From positions 1-58,414 of the forward strand of contig DAAQ01000019.1 of the NCBI GenBank assembly GCA_001701225.1: a stretch of DNA of 58,414 nt, written 5' to 3'. A program made the translations under genes and the position numbers. The notes below the pieces were generated by a model. That model saw only the letters and a program-made list of their open reading frames with translations. It was not told the DNA's origin and ran no database searches. Origin of the DNA: Bacteroidales bacterium H5. GTDB taxonomy: Bacteria; Bacteroidota; Bacteroidia; Bacteroidales; Muribaculaceae. Shown here one piece after another: positions 16,659-23,774 of the stretch (position 1 is its first letter; each line of letters begins with the position of its first letter).

Positions 16659-17315
16659 TCAGAGGGTGAAAGCCCAATATTTGAAGGCGAGGTCTTCATA
16701 CTTTTCGCGTCCGCGATTGTAGATGTCATCGCCTCGGTTGATGAATAACTTGAAGATGTTGCAGTTCTTCTTTGAGATAGCATAGATGAAGTCCTTGTTG
16801 GATTTGGCTATGTCCATGTACCATGCGCGGCTCCTGTCCCAGTCGAAGAAGTCAACTGCCTCCTCAAACTCCCTTTGGGTTGATGCACCGCAGGTCTTGA
16901 GGTCACCGCCGAAATGAGCGATATCCAACCACCAGTCCCACTTACAGCGAGTGTCGAGCGTGAAATGGAAGCCACCGTTCTCAAACTCCTGCGCCTTGTT
17001 GACCATGAACCGCTGTGTGTCGGCAAGTTCAAGGACTTTGGCGAGGAACGGGTCACGGCGCGCCTCGGCGCGGAGAGCGCGTTGCATTTCGCGTGCATGG
17101 AGAAACTCGTCCTCGTCAACCGGTTCGCCATCAATCGTCATGCGCAGGAAATCCACGCGCGAGGGTTCGGTGATGATAGCGTCCACGATAGACCCGAAGC
17201 GGAAAGCCGCCTCGCGGTCACCGAACATCGGGCGAGGGTGCAGGAGTTCTTTCAAGGCAGTGAGGTCGGAGTTGCTGACCTCACTGCGCTGATAATATGC
17301 ATCGGGGTTGTTCAT
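16659..17315 (-). CDS. RecE-like PD-(D/E)XK exonuclease
   Basis: A 218-residue nuclease of the RecE/PDDEXK_12 type. It begins with the family's Y-Y...R...Ser-Asn-Ser-Asp-Leu start (SEVSNSDLTALKE), then FRFGSIVDAIITEP. The catalytic core has WWLDIAHFGGDLKT, where D-x-K gives the metal-binding lysine pair, and a later RAWYMD helix. Such exonucleases chew one strand of a double-strand end and hand it to RecT for annealing. The gene order RecT, coiled-coil protein, nuclease and SNF2 makes a coherent recombination cassette. Confidence 0.8.
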   Translation of the reverse strand: MNNPDAYYQRSEVSNSDLTALKELLHPRPMFGDREAAFRFGSIVDAIITEPSRVDFLRMTIDGEPVDEDEFLHAREMQRALRAEARRDPFLAKVLELADTQRFMVNKAQEFENGGFHFTLDTRCKWDWWLDIAHFGGDLKTCGASTQREFEEAVDFFDWDRSRAWYMDIAKSNKDFIYAISKKNCNIFKLFINRGDDIYNRGREKYEDLAFKYWAFTL

Positions 17316-17317
17316 GC

Positions 17318-18529
17318 TTATTTGGCTTTAACCTCTTCCTCGTAGCGCACGAAAGGCGAACTGATGAATTCGGGGTTGTCCTTGTCGTTGGCAAGTTTCT
17401 CGCAGAACGTAATCTGCTTCTTGAAAATCTTGGAGAGTTCATCCATAGAGAGGAAGCGGCCCTCTTTAGACCACCACATGGAAACCACGGCGAGGATTCC
17501 TTCGGGGGTGTCGGTGACAACACGCTTACGGACAGCGGCCTTAGGCTGATAGCCTACCGGGGTTGCCACGGCTGCCTGGCCGAACAATCCATCCATTTCA
17601 GTAGCGGTACGCTGTGCGTTTTTGGCGGCCGCAGTTTCTTCTTCCTTGCGCTTGCGCTCTTCGTCAAGACGGCGAGTTTCCGCAGCTTCGCGAGCCTCCA
17701 ATTCGGCTTTCATGCGCGCCTGCTCCTCGGCACTGGCTTTCGCCATGCGCTCCAGTTCACGCTTCTTTGAGGGCAGAGCGTCAGCAATGGTGTCGCGGTA
17801 TTCCCCGACCTCGCTTGCATATTGCTCCTTGAACTGTTTGGAGAGGCGGTTGAGTATAGACTGGCGAATCTGAATAGCCTCGCCGTCATTGATTTCATAA
17901 GGCTTGTGGGTATGGGACTGGCATGACTGAAACCACTCGTTGCCGAGAGTGACCTTGAAATTTTTGATTTTCTCGCTGACCTCGTCAAAGTTCTCGATCG
18001 TGAGCGACTGGTTGAGGCTGGTGAGTTCATTGATGGTGGAGGTGACGGTGCTGTCGAACTGACGGCGGTAGTCGTCCTCGGCATCCTGCGTGTAGCGGTT
18101 GATAGCATCCTCACGTTGTTTACGGCGCATTTCTTCTTGGCGTGCGCGTTCAGCCTCTTCACGCTTCTTGGCGGCATAGGCGTTGCGCTTCTGCTGAATC
18201 AGATAAGGCACAGTGTCCTTTTTGGTCGGGTCAATGGTGTTCTCCATGCCTGTGAACTCGGAGCGTATCTGGTCGAAGAGTTTGGTGAATGGCGCACGGC
18301 GTTCATTCATCGCCTTGAGAGTGCGCTTCGCCTTGTCGATGTAGTCGGCACAGCGTTTGTCCAGTTCATCGGTCATGCCGGAACGTTCTATCTCGTCAAG
18401 TAGATTCTTGCCGAAATCGGCACAACGCACGGATGAGAGCGAGTTGGTGTTGTAGGCGTTGGGCGCGCTTTGCACTATCATCTGCACATTCTCTTGGCGC
18501 AGGATAGGCAGGTTGTTAGTTTCACTCAT
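17318..18529 (-). CDS. Coiled-coil phage protein of the recombination cassette
   Basis: A 403-residue protein dominated by charged coiled coil. It contains two runs rich in Arg/Glu/Lys/Ala (about 120-150 and 265-315), a central domain around residues 160-230, and a C-terminal domain (about 340-395) with a TPEGILAVVSMWW...FLSMDELSKIFKKQITFCEK pattern. No enzyme motif is seen. It lies between RecT and the RecE-like nuclease, a place where related phages carry a scaffold-like 'DUF'-type protein. A structural partner for the recombinase is a reasonable guess only. Confidence 0.65.
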   Translation of the reverse strand: MSETNNLPILRQENVQMIVQSAPNAYNTNSLSSVRCADFGKNLLDEIERSGMTDELDKRCADYIDKAKRTLKAMNERRAPFTKLFDQIRSEFTGMENTIDPTKKDTVPYLIQQKRNAYAAKKREEAERARQEEMRRKQREDAINRYTQDAEDDYRRQFDSTVTSTINELTSLNQSLTIENFDEVSEKIKNFKVTLGNEWFQSCQSHTHKPYEINDGEAIQIRQSILNRLSKQFKEQYASEVGEYRDTIADALPSKKRELERMAKASAEEQARMKAELEAREAAETRRLDEERKRKEEETAAAKNAQRTATEMDGLFGQAAVATPVGYQPKAAVRKRVVTDTPEGILAVVSMWWSKEGRFLSMDELSKIFKKQITFCEKLANDKDNPEFISSPFVRYEEEVKAK

Positions 18530-18552
18530 TGTACTTTGGTATTGTAAGGGTT

Positions 18553-19578
18553 TTAGAATACATCATCGCTACCTTCCGCGTTATCGGCCGAGGCTTCGGG
18601 ATTGATTGTCACACCTGCGGAGGTGTCGGGAGCCAGGGCAAAGCCAGTGTCACGCTTGGGCATGACCTCACCGGTTGAGGTGTTGACGGTAGTGCCGTCC
18701 TCCAGTCCGTAGATGTCATCGTTGATTTCTATGTCATCGACTTGCTGTGACTCCAGTTGGGTAGCACGGCCGACACGCGCTTTGGGGTATGACTTGAAAG
18801 CGTGCTTGATACATTTGGCGATGAGGAAGCCAGTATCAATCTTGAATGTGTTATCCTGTCCGCGCTGTCCGTAGAGGGCGTTGGGCGCACCCTCAATCCA
18901 TCTGCGGTTCTGATTATCCCACTTGCGGTTCTGACGTGCCGAGTAACCTGCGAGGCGGCTCCAGTCCTCCGGGAGCATGACGGCGTAGTCAACCGAGCCA
19001 TCGGCGCGTGTAATTTTCATGAAGCAGGCTACGATGTTGCCCGATGTGTGGGGCAGACGGCAGGTGTAGTTCACGAACTTGTTGCCGTTGCGCTCTCCGA
19101 ACTCGAACTCGTCCTCGGCATAGACGATGACCGGGTTGTCGGCATGGCGTATCTGGCCGACACGGGCGCGGTGCAGGAGTTCACCATGGCCGGAGATAGT
19201 GAGGACGCACTGGGTTTCATACTTGTTCTTCTTATTGCCCTGCTGATCGAGGTAGGAATCAACGGCGATGGAGCGAGAGAGCAGGTATGCCTGCGCACGA
19301 GTGCCTGCGTCAAGGGAAAGGCCCGATATAGCCACGTCAAGGAACGCTGTGAAGAGCGAGAAGCGGGTGCAGCTCTTACGGATGTCCTCTTTCTCGGCGA
19401 GGATGCGGTTGAAGTTACGGCTTTCGCGCTCATAGGCGGCTTCGCCGGACACGCCAGTAGAGGGTGTCCACATGGCTTCGTAGATTTGGATGAACTTGTC
19501 GCGCACAAGCTCATTTGTGGCGATGTCCTGCGGTTGCAGGCCGTTGATTTGGTCAACGGTAAGACTGATATTACTCAT
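18553..19578 (-). CDS. RecT-family single-strand annealing protein
   Basis: A 341-residue RecT/Redbeta-type recombinase. The core shows TRFSLFTAFLDVAISGLSLD near residue 75 (the RecT 'Gly-Leu-xx-Asp' turn), Y-Lys-x2-Tyr...Cys-Val-Leu-Thr-Ile-Ser-Gly-His-Gly-Glu, then FKIDTGFLIAKCIKHAFKSYPKA, the C-terminal helix that contacts DNA. The last 70 residues are acidic and flexible, usual for protein-partner binding. It anneals complementary single strands produced by the nuclease three genes on. No exonuclease is fused to it. Confidence 0.85.
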   Translation of the reverse strand: MSNISLTVDQINGLQPQDIATNELVRDKFIQIYEAMWTPSTGVSGEAAYERESRNFNRILAEKEDIRKSCTRFSLFTAFLDVAISGLSLDAGTRAQAYLLSRSIAVDSYLDQQGNKKNKYETQCVLTISGHGELLHRARVGQIRHADNPVIVYAEDEFEFGERNGNKFVNYTCRLPHTSGNIVACFMKITRADGSVDYAVMLPEDWSRLAGYSARQNRKWDNQNRRWIEGAPNALYGQRGQDNTFKIDTGFLIAKCIKHAFKSYPKARVGRATQLESQQVDDIEINDDIYGLEDGTTVNTSTGEVMPKRDTGFALAPDTSAGVTINPEASADNAEGSDDVF

Positions 19579-19610
19579 AGCTCTTGAGAAATTAAAATGT
19601 TGTTAATTTG

Positions 19611-19688
19611 TGGACAGTGCAGGAGTCGAACCTGCCTCTCTGCTTCGGGGCCCCTCCGCAGTGTTTCATCCGTCTAAACTGACTGCCC
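19611..19688 (-). tRNA. Atypical tRNA-like sequence
   Basis: The minus strand folds as a cloverleaf: a 7-bp acceptor (GGGCAGT with ACTGTCC, one wobble), a D arm GTTT-AGACGGATG-AAAC with the conserved GG, and a T arm GCAGG-TTCGACT-CCTGC. The anticodon arm is 22 bases instead of 17. CTGC/GCAG pair, and the interior has GGGGCCCC. The best 7-base loop would put GGG at the anticodon position but has G rather than U at position 33. Position 8 is C, not U. CCA is not encoded. It may be decayed, or a tRNA-shaped signal; it sits alone between recT and an HTH gene. Confidence 0.55.
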
Positions 19689-19696
19689 GGTTGTGA

Positions 19697-19972
19697 CTAC
19701 CCGTTGGGGTCTAAATAGTCTTGTTGTGACCGCTGAAGCAGACGCAGGTCGGCGGTTCGGTACTCCAGTTTCCCCGGACGTTTATAGGGGCTGACCTTGC
19801 CCTGCCTGCGCCAACGCTCTACGTTCCTGCGCCCAAACATTTCAAAGGCTTTCCGTTGGCTGACGTAATCGGGGTCAGCATCATCCTTTTTGAGCAGGTG
19901 AACTACCTCTGCCGCTATCGCTTTGACAAATACTCTGTAGGGGATGCTCTTGTCGCTAAACTGAACTGTCAT
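19697..19972 (-). CDS. Small helix-turn-helix (excisionase-like) phage protein
   Basis: A 91-residue protein whose C-terminal half reads as a MerR/Xis-type winged helix: YVSQRKAFEMFGRRNVERWRR, then a wing (GKVSPYKRPGKLEYR) and a final helix. Such proteins act as excisionases or local regulators. It precedes the tRNA-like sequence and recT in transcription order. No binding sites were identified. Confidence 0.6.
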   Translation of the reverse strand: MTVQFSDKSIPYRVFVKAIAAEVVHLLKKDDADPDYVSQRKAFEMFGRRNVERWRRQGKVSPYKRPGKLEYRTADLRLLQRSQQDYLDPNG

Positions 19973-20025
19973 CTGCTGTCGTCTGTCTTGTTGTGCGTTG
20001 TTGCCGATTGTGGCTTATGATGCGC

Positions 20026-20226
20026 TCATCCGAATCCACCGTAACACTCGGCGCGGTGATGACGGTCTATCTGTATGCGTTCGAGGATTCGGCGTACCTC
20101 CGGGCTCTCTGCATCGTCGACGCGGATGTCTTCCCAGCAGCAATATTCAGCATCCTCGAGCAGTGCGAGGTCGGCCTCGGAGATTTCTCCGGCGAGGCTG
20201 GCGTATAAGTAAGAGTATCTTGACAT
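20026..20226 (-). CDS. Small acidic phage protein, unknown
   Basis: A 66-residue acidic polypeptide with two short helices (ISEADLALLEDAEYCCWEDI and SPEVRRILERIQID) joined by an Asp-rich turn. No family was recognised. Spacing to the next gene is only 9 bases downstream, and it has no overlap. Accepted on operon layout and protein-like composition. Confidence 0.5.
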   Translation of the reverse strand: MSRYSYLYASLAGEISEADLALLEDAEYCCWEDIRVDDAESPEVRRILERIQIDRHHRAECYGGFG

Positions 20227-20235
20227 GGCTAAAAT

Positions 20236-20433
20236 TCAGTTGGCGATGGTTGGACGAATATCGGTATCTATGATGTCACGGCTGTGGGCCATGAGTATGA
20301 CTGAGGCGGCATCTGCGTCGGCCTCAGTGTCGAAATAGTAGGAATAGCGCTTGCCCGTGTCACTGATGGCCGTGAGCTTCCAGTCTTTTGTCTTGGCAAT
20401 GCGCTGGCCGGGGAGGGGAGTGGTCATTTCCAT
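20236..20433 (-). CDS. Small phage protein, unknown
   Basis: A 65-residue protein starting at the ATG of 20433. It has an initial Pro-rich turn, a beta hairpin (WKLTAISDTGKRYSYYFDTE) and a helix (ADADAASVILMAHSR). The pattern looks like a small sheet-helix domain, but no family was recognised. The longer in-frame extension overlaps the lipoprotein gene and is rejected. Confidence 0.55.
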   Translation of the reverse strand: MEMTTPLPGQRIAKTKDWKLTAISDTGKRYSYYFDTEADADAASVILMAHSRDIIDTDIRPTIAN

Positions 20434-20438
20434 GGGTG

Positions 20439-20678
20439 TCAAAGTCTGAGTCCGGCTGCAAGGAATACTGCTTCTTCGTCGGCAGAGCCGCACCAGGAGT
20501 CGAGATATTCGTTTATGGTCTCGGGGCTGCGGTCGTGCAGGCTGTGCCCACGGTCGGCACAGAAGGCTGTCCATGAAAGGTCGTCGCGCGTGGCCTCGAG
20601 GTCGGCTGTCTTGCGCATGGCTGTGCATCCGGCAAGTAACGCGGAGACGAGCATAAGTGTGAGGATTGTTTTCTTCAT
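20439..20678 (-). CDS. Short phage lipoprotein
   Basis: A 79-residue protein with a clear lipoprotein signal: MKKT, a hydrophobic core (ILTLMLVSALLAG) and lipobox cysteine at residue 18. The mature part is about 60 residues, acidic, with two further cysteines. A lipoprotein expressed early from a prophage is a classic superinfection-exclusion design (compare T5 Llp or Sim-type proteins), though other roles are possible. The ATG at 20678 is the natural start; the frame extends upstream without a signal sequence and is ignored. Confidence 0.7.
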   Translation of the reverse strand: MKKTILTLMLVSALLAGCTAMRKTADLEATRDDLSWTAFCADRGHSLHDRSPETINEYLDSWCGSADEEAVFLAAGLRL

Positions 20679-20703
20679 GTCTCTTGCTTTTTTCGGGGTT
20701 GGG

Positions 20704-21024
20704 TCAGATGATTTCGGCATCATCATCCTGGAACCACTGGATATATCTCTTTTCGCCACATCCGCCGGAGAGTGAGACAAGCAACTGCATAGCCTCACCT
20801 TGTGTGTCCTCGTCATTATCGCTGACATAGGTGCTTTGATGTCTGGAATTCTCGTATTCAACCTCGACGTGTGCCGAGAGTGCTTTTTTGAAACGTCCGC
20901 GGCCTGCGGCGGTCAGCATGCATGGCGGACACACGGCAAATTCGCCGAAGCCGTCTATGGCCACGTCGCGGTCTTCTCCGAGGATGTTGATTGCGTGGAG
21001 CAATTCTTGTAATGTTACGTTCAT
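20704..21024 (-). CDS. Small acidic phage protein, unknown
   Basis: A 106-residue protein with an N-terminal helix, a compact region with Cys-Pro-Pro-Cys followed by a Gly-Arg-Gly-Arg turn, and an acidic C-terminus (Gln-Asp-Asp-Asp-Ala-Glu). The last third includes a second helix and Gly-Gly-Cys-Gly. No family was recognised. It is the second gene of the leftward operon. Confidence 0.55.
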   Translation of the reverse strand: MNVTLQELLHAINILGEDRDVAIDGFGEFAVCPPCMLTAAGRGRFKKALSAHVEVEYENSRHQSTYVSDNDEDTQGEAMQLLVSLSGGCGEKRYIQWFQDDDAEII

Positions 21025-21051
21025 ATGTGTTATGGAAAAAGTGTGGAATTA

Positions 21052-21273
21052 CTATTGTCTTGTGGGAAAGAGTTCCTCGGGTGTGGTGTTGAAATGGCGT
21101 GCGAGGACGTCCTGTGTGAGTTCGTCGGGGCGCACACCTACATCGGAGAGCCATCGGCGCACGGCAATCTCGCTCTTCTTTGTCACGGTTGCTACCTCCC
21201 TCACGAACGCGACAGCCGGAGTGTCGGGCTTGGGCTGGAGTTTGGCATTCTCATAGAGTTCCTTGAGTGTCAT
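21052..21273 (-). CDS. HTH protein at head of leftward early operon (Cro-like)
   Basis: A 73-residue protein with an HTH-type core: VTKKSEIAVRRWLSDVGVRPDELTQDVLARHF, reading as helix-turn-helix plus a supporting helix and a Thr-Pro-Glu-Glu-Leu-Phe-Pro end, as in small phage repressors. It is the first gene of the long leftward early operon, facing the immunity region, where a Cro-type regulator is expected. The role is inferred from position and fold; the bound operator is not known. Confidence 0.65.
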   Translation of the reverse strand: MTLKELYENAKLQPKPDTPAVAFVREVATVTKKSEIAVRRWLSDVGVRPDELTQDVLARHFNTTPEELFPTRQ

Positions 21274-21309
21274 TGTTGTCTACGTTTTTTTATTTGTTGT
21301 TCGGTTGGT

Positions 21310-21369
21310 TCCCGCGGGCCAATTCGATTCGGCCGCTCGCGCTCTTCCGCGGGATTTTCATTAACTTTG
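21310..21369 (+). promoter_or_regulatory. Palindromic region and promoter between divergent genes
   Basis: TCCCGCGG at 21310 and its complement CCGCGGGA at 21347 flank a GGCC-rich stretch. TTTTC follows, and a TAACTTTG element (21362-21369) lies 26 bases before the ATG at 21396. The inverted repeat could be a terminator-like hairpin or a regulator site for the HTH gene transcribed leftward from 21273. Confidence 0.4.
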
Positions 21370-21395
21370 TATGACCAAACTAAAATTAATGAAAT

Positions 21396-21635
21396 ATGAA
21401 TGAGTTATTTGTCGCGGTTTACCGTGATTTCGCAGGCTGTAATTGCCCCACTGTTCACGACCCTAAGACCATTGGTGCGCTCGGTCGCATTGCCGAGGCC
21501 ATCAATGCAGGAATAATCTCACGGTCTGAATTTGACCGGTTTGCCGATGAACATCTTGGCAATGGAGATTTCCGCAAGAATTGCAAGACCTTCATGGATT
21601 GGGTGACTGAGTATCTTGCGTACCGGCAGTTCTGA
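21396..21635 (+). CDS. Small phage protein, unknown, divergent to early operon
   Basis: A 79-residue protein with a compact helical look: VYRDFAGCNCPTV near the start, a Gly-Arg-Ile-Ala-Glu-Ala helix, and a C-terminal EHLGNGDFRKNCKTFMDWVTEY. No family was recognised. It has its own TAACTTTG element upstream and runs rightward from the palindromic region, while its 3' end overlaps the antisense gene ending at 21592 by 44 bases. Convergent overlap of this size suggests mutual interference in expression. Confidence 0.55.
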   Translation: MNELFVAVYRDFAGCNCPTVHDPKTIGALGRIAEAINAGIISRSEFDRFADEHLGNGDFRKNCKTFMDWVTEYLAYRQF

Positions 21636-21966
21636 GGTATTCGCCCCTCCTAAGCCGGAATTCCATTGACCATCCCAAAAGTATTCTGCCGATGAGATCG
21701 GTAACCTTCCCGCGGTCTGCAGTGCTGTAGCCATAGGCGTCGGCGAGATGCTCTATGCCGTCAATGATCTCAGCCGCGCGCCCGATTGTCATATATTCAT
21801 GCCCGGGCATAGGGTCGCGGCTGAATGCTTTTTTGCCTTTGATGTCTTTGTTGCCTTTCATCTGTCCGGCCTGGATGGTCATGCTGTTCGTGTGGCTGTC
21901 CCATGGTCGCAGGGGGCTTGTGGCAGCCGGTGGGCTGCCTGCATGCTGGTCGTTGTTTACCTCCAT
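21592..21966 (-). CDS. Unknown phage immunity-region protein, leftward
   Basis: A 124-residue protein. The first half is low-complexity and basic. The second half (from MTIGRAAEIIDGIEHLADAYGY) is a helical domain that looks like a genuine fold, so translation may start internally. It is the first gene after a strong leftward promoter whose spacer holds a repressor operator, the place of a lytic-switch gene. No family was recognised. Confidence 0.5.
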   Translation of the reverse strand: MEVNNDQHAGSPPAATSPLRPWDSHTNSMTIQAGQMKGNKDIKGKKAFSRDPMPGHEYMTIGRAAEIIDGIEHLADAYGYSTADRGKVTDLIGRILLGWSMEFRLRRGEYLRTAGTQDTQSPNP

Positions 21967-21973
21967 ATAAGTG

Positions 21974-22004
21974 TTGCATTATTGGTTATTTATAGTTATA
22001 TTTG
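21974..22004 (+). promoter_or_regulatory. Repressor promoter (rightward)
   Basis: TTG at 21974-21976, a 20-base spacer and TATATTTG at 21997-22004 match the Bacteroidota promoter consensus. The predicted transcript starts near 22011, leaving a leader of about 95 bases before the repressor ATG at 22106. The operator at 22085 falls inside that leader, consistent with autoregulation. Confidence 0.65.
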
Positions 22005-22028
22005 CGACACGATTTCGTTATCACGATG

Positions 22029-22060
22029 CAAAGTTAAAGCAACGCTTTGAATAATGCAAA
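22029..22060 (-). promoter_or_regulatory. Leftward promoter opposing the repressor promoter
   Basis: On the minus strand TTTG (22060-22057), a 20-base spacer and TAACTTTG (22036-22029) fit the consensus exactly. It would drive the gene starting at 21966. A palindromic site, 22034-22051, sits within its spacer, so a bound repressor would block it. The promoter overlaps the first part of the repressor's leader in the opposite direction. Confidence 0.7.
22034..22051. promoter_or_regulatory. Repressor operator O1 (candidate)
   Basis: An imperfect palindrome, TTAAAGC-aac-GCTTTGAA, with half-site consensus TTAAAGC. It lies between the -33 and -7 elements of the leftward promoter. The same half-site recurs at 22085, which suggests binding by the S24 repressor encoded next door. 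Confidence 0.55.
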
Positions 22061-22084
22061 TAATTCAAGGCGATATAACAAAAT

Positions 22085-22102
22085 TTAACGCTTATGCTTT
22101 AA
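22085..22102. promoter_or_regulatory. Repressor operator O2 (candidate)
   Basis: A second palindrome, TTAACGC-ttat-GCTTTAA, whose half-sites match O1. It ends 3 bases before the repressor ATG, where binding would limit translation initiation or elongation of transcription and give autoregulation. Confidence 0.5.
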
Positions 22103-22105
22103 AAT

Positions 22106-22786
22106 ATGGATACGGTTAAAGAAAGATTATCATTCTATCTTTTGCAAAAAGGCATCAATAAAAGTGAGTTTGGCCGCCGAATAGGGGTGTCAAGCGCTTT
22201 TATTACATCTATGCGAAAATCCATCCAGCCCGATAAGATTGCGGCAATAAAACGGAATTTCCCTGATTTAAATACTGATTGGTTATTAACAGGCGAAGGT
22301 GACATGCTTAAGCCCGATTCCCGTAATGAGATGGAGGAGCCAGCCTCCGAAGAAATTGAGGCTGTGAGGGCTATGGCAGATAAATTTGTACCGCTAATTC
22401 CTACTCCAGCATTGGCCAACTCGCTTGCTGAATTTATGGGGGAGGGGATACGTCGTGGTGACTGCCAAAAAATCCAATCACCGGTTCCCGGGGCTGAGTT
22501 TGCAATCTCCATCAGTGGAGACTCCATGGAACCGAAATTCCACAACGGTATGATTGTATTCCTGAAAAGAATTGACGATGCCGCTTTTATCCCCTGGGGC
22601 AACACGTTAGTAATTGATACTGTCAACGGTGCTTTCATCAAGGACGTCTATCCAATAGAAGGTGATGATTCTGTCATTGAGGCCCGCAGCACAAATCCTC
22701 TATACCCTCCATTGACCATCCCTAAAACGGCCATCAACGGGATGTATAGGATTCTCAATGCGACCAAGTTTTTCACTACTATGTAA
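22106..22786 (+). CDS. Prophage S24-family repressor (CI-like)
   Basis: A 226-residue repressor with an N-terminal helix-turn-helix (about residues 14-40: NKSEFGRRIGVSSAFITSM), a linker, and a C-terminal LexA/S24 domain with catalytic Ser140 in SGDSMEP and Lys179 in GAFIKDV. It holds the prophage silent and self-inactivates on DNA damage in typical families. I do not see a clear Ala-Gly or Cys-Gly cleavage site in the linker, so induction may work by another route. It is the first gene of a rightward operon that continues into three unknown genes, and two candidate operators lie upstream. Confidence 0.85.
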   Translation: MDTVKERLSFYLLQKGINKSEFGRRIGVSSAFITSMRKSIQPDKIAAIKRNFPDLNTDWLLTGEGDMLKPDSRNEMEEPASEEIEAVRAMADKFVPLIPTPALANSLAEFMGEGIRRGDCQKIQSPVPGAEFAISISGDSMEPKFHNGMIVFLKRIDDAAFIPWGNTLVIDTVNGAFIKDVYPIEGDDSVIEARSTNPLYPPLTIPKTAINGMYRILNATKFFTTM

Positions 22787-22810
22787 TATTCCGCAAATTG
22801 AAAAACTGAA

Positions 22811-23173
22811 ATGAATCATAGAGTTTTTTACCTGCAAACTGCATGGATAGGGATTATGGGTATTTGTACGTTCTATTTGAGCCAAGTAATTTCTGAAAAC
22901 TATTGGATTTCAATTCCGCTGTTTTTGCTGATGTGGGTTGCTGTAGATTTTATCGGAATAGGATTGATAAGTCTTTGTGATTCCGACCATCGACTATGTG
23001 CCAAATACAGAATAAAGATAGAGAATCTTCCACAATATCGAAAAGCCTTTGATGAGCTTGTAAAGTCAGAAAAACAAGGTTCGGAAACACAATGGATAGG
23101 TGATGATATTCCGGATAAAAATGAATGGTTAAGATATCTCAGTTATGAATTAGAGAAAGGATTGAAGAAATAA
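22811..23173 (+). CDS. Two-span membrane protein in repressor operon
   Basis: A 120-residue protein with two predicted transmembrane helices (about residues 8-27 and 34-56) followed by a soluble C-terminal tail of about 60 residues with an aromatic/acidic end (NEWLRYLSYELEKG). No family was recognised. The DNA here is noticeably more AT-rich than the rest of the prophage. It starts 25 bases after the repressor stop and 8 bases before the next gene, so both are likely expressed in the lysogen. This is a typical place for genes that protect the host from other phages. Confidence 0.6.
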   Translation: MNHRVFYLQTAWIGIMGICTFYLSQVISENYWISIPLFLLMWVAVDFIGIGLISLCDSDHRLCAKYRIKIENLPQYRKAFDELVKSEKQGSETQWIGDDIPDKNEWLRYLSYELEKGLKK

Positions 23174-23180
23174 CATCTAT

Positions 23181-23741
23181 ATGGAAATGGAGGATATGAA
23201 TATAGAAAAAGACGATATTCCATTAATAAGCCGTTTTTTTATGGCTATCCCATTTATACGCCATTGGAAGACTAAAAATACAATTCGAGATTGGGAAAAA
23301 GGACGCAAGATGCTTGATGAAGTCAATAGGTCTTATGGCTACCTGACCGCTCCCAACATCGTGAAATTATACAATAGTGGTAAAATTGACCAAAATGCAA
23401 TGTCAAGTCTTGCTTATCACAAATATGTGACCGTCCAATTATTTGGGAATAAAGCCAAATGCATTTCTGAACATATCACAGTCGAGCGGGCCATGCTGAG
23501 GTCAAAACCTGATTATATTATTTATCTTGTCCACTTTCCTTCTGCAAAGGACGTTGGGCAAAATGATGTTGTGGCGTTTGTGGTTAATCCAGCCAACAAG
23601 GCATATTCCTATACATGGGAATGGTCAGTCAATCAGAATCATATGATCTGTTCTTTTGAAGATAAATCCCATTTAAATTATGGAGTCTGCAATGATAAAA
23701 TTGAATTTGTAAAACGCATAGTTGAGCTTTCCGGCAACTGA
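23181..23741 (+). CDS. Unknown protein paired with the two-span protein
   Basis: A 186-residue soluble protein of unknown family. The N-terminal part has a helix with a hydrophobic patch (ISRFFMAIPFIRHW). A central alpha-beta region (AMSSLAYHKYVTVQLFGNKA) and a C-terminal sheet (DYIIYLVHFPS...DVVAFVVNP) follow. There are a few cysteines but no catalytic motif. It is co-transcribed with the preceding membrane protein and the repressor, has AT-rich composition, and is absent from my memory of core phage genes. Accessory defence or exclusion is the leading guess. Confidence 0.55.
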   Translation: MEMEDMNIEKDDIPLISRFFMAIPFIRHWKTKNTIRDWEKGRKMLDEVNRSYGYLTAPNIVKLYNSGKIDQNAMSSLAYHKYVTVQLFGNKAKCISEHITVERAMLRSKPDYIIYLVHFPSAKDVGQNDVVAFVVNPANKAYSYTWEWSVNQNHMICSFEDKSHLNYGVCNDKIEFVKRIVELSGN

Positions 23742-23774
23742 CGAACAGCGAGAACTTGACAAACCGAGAACAAT

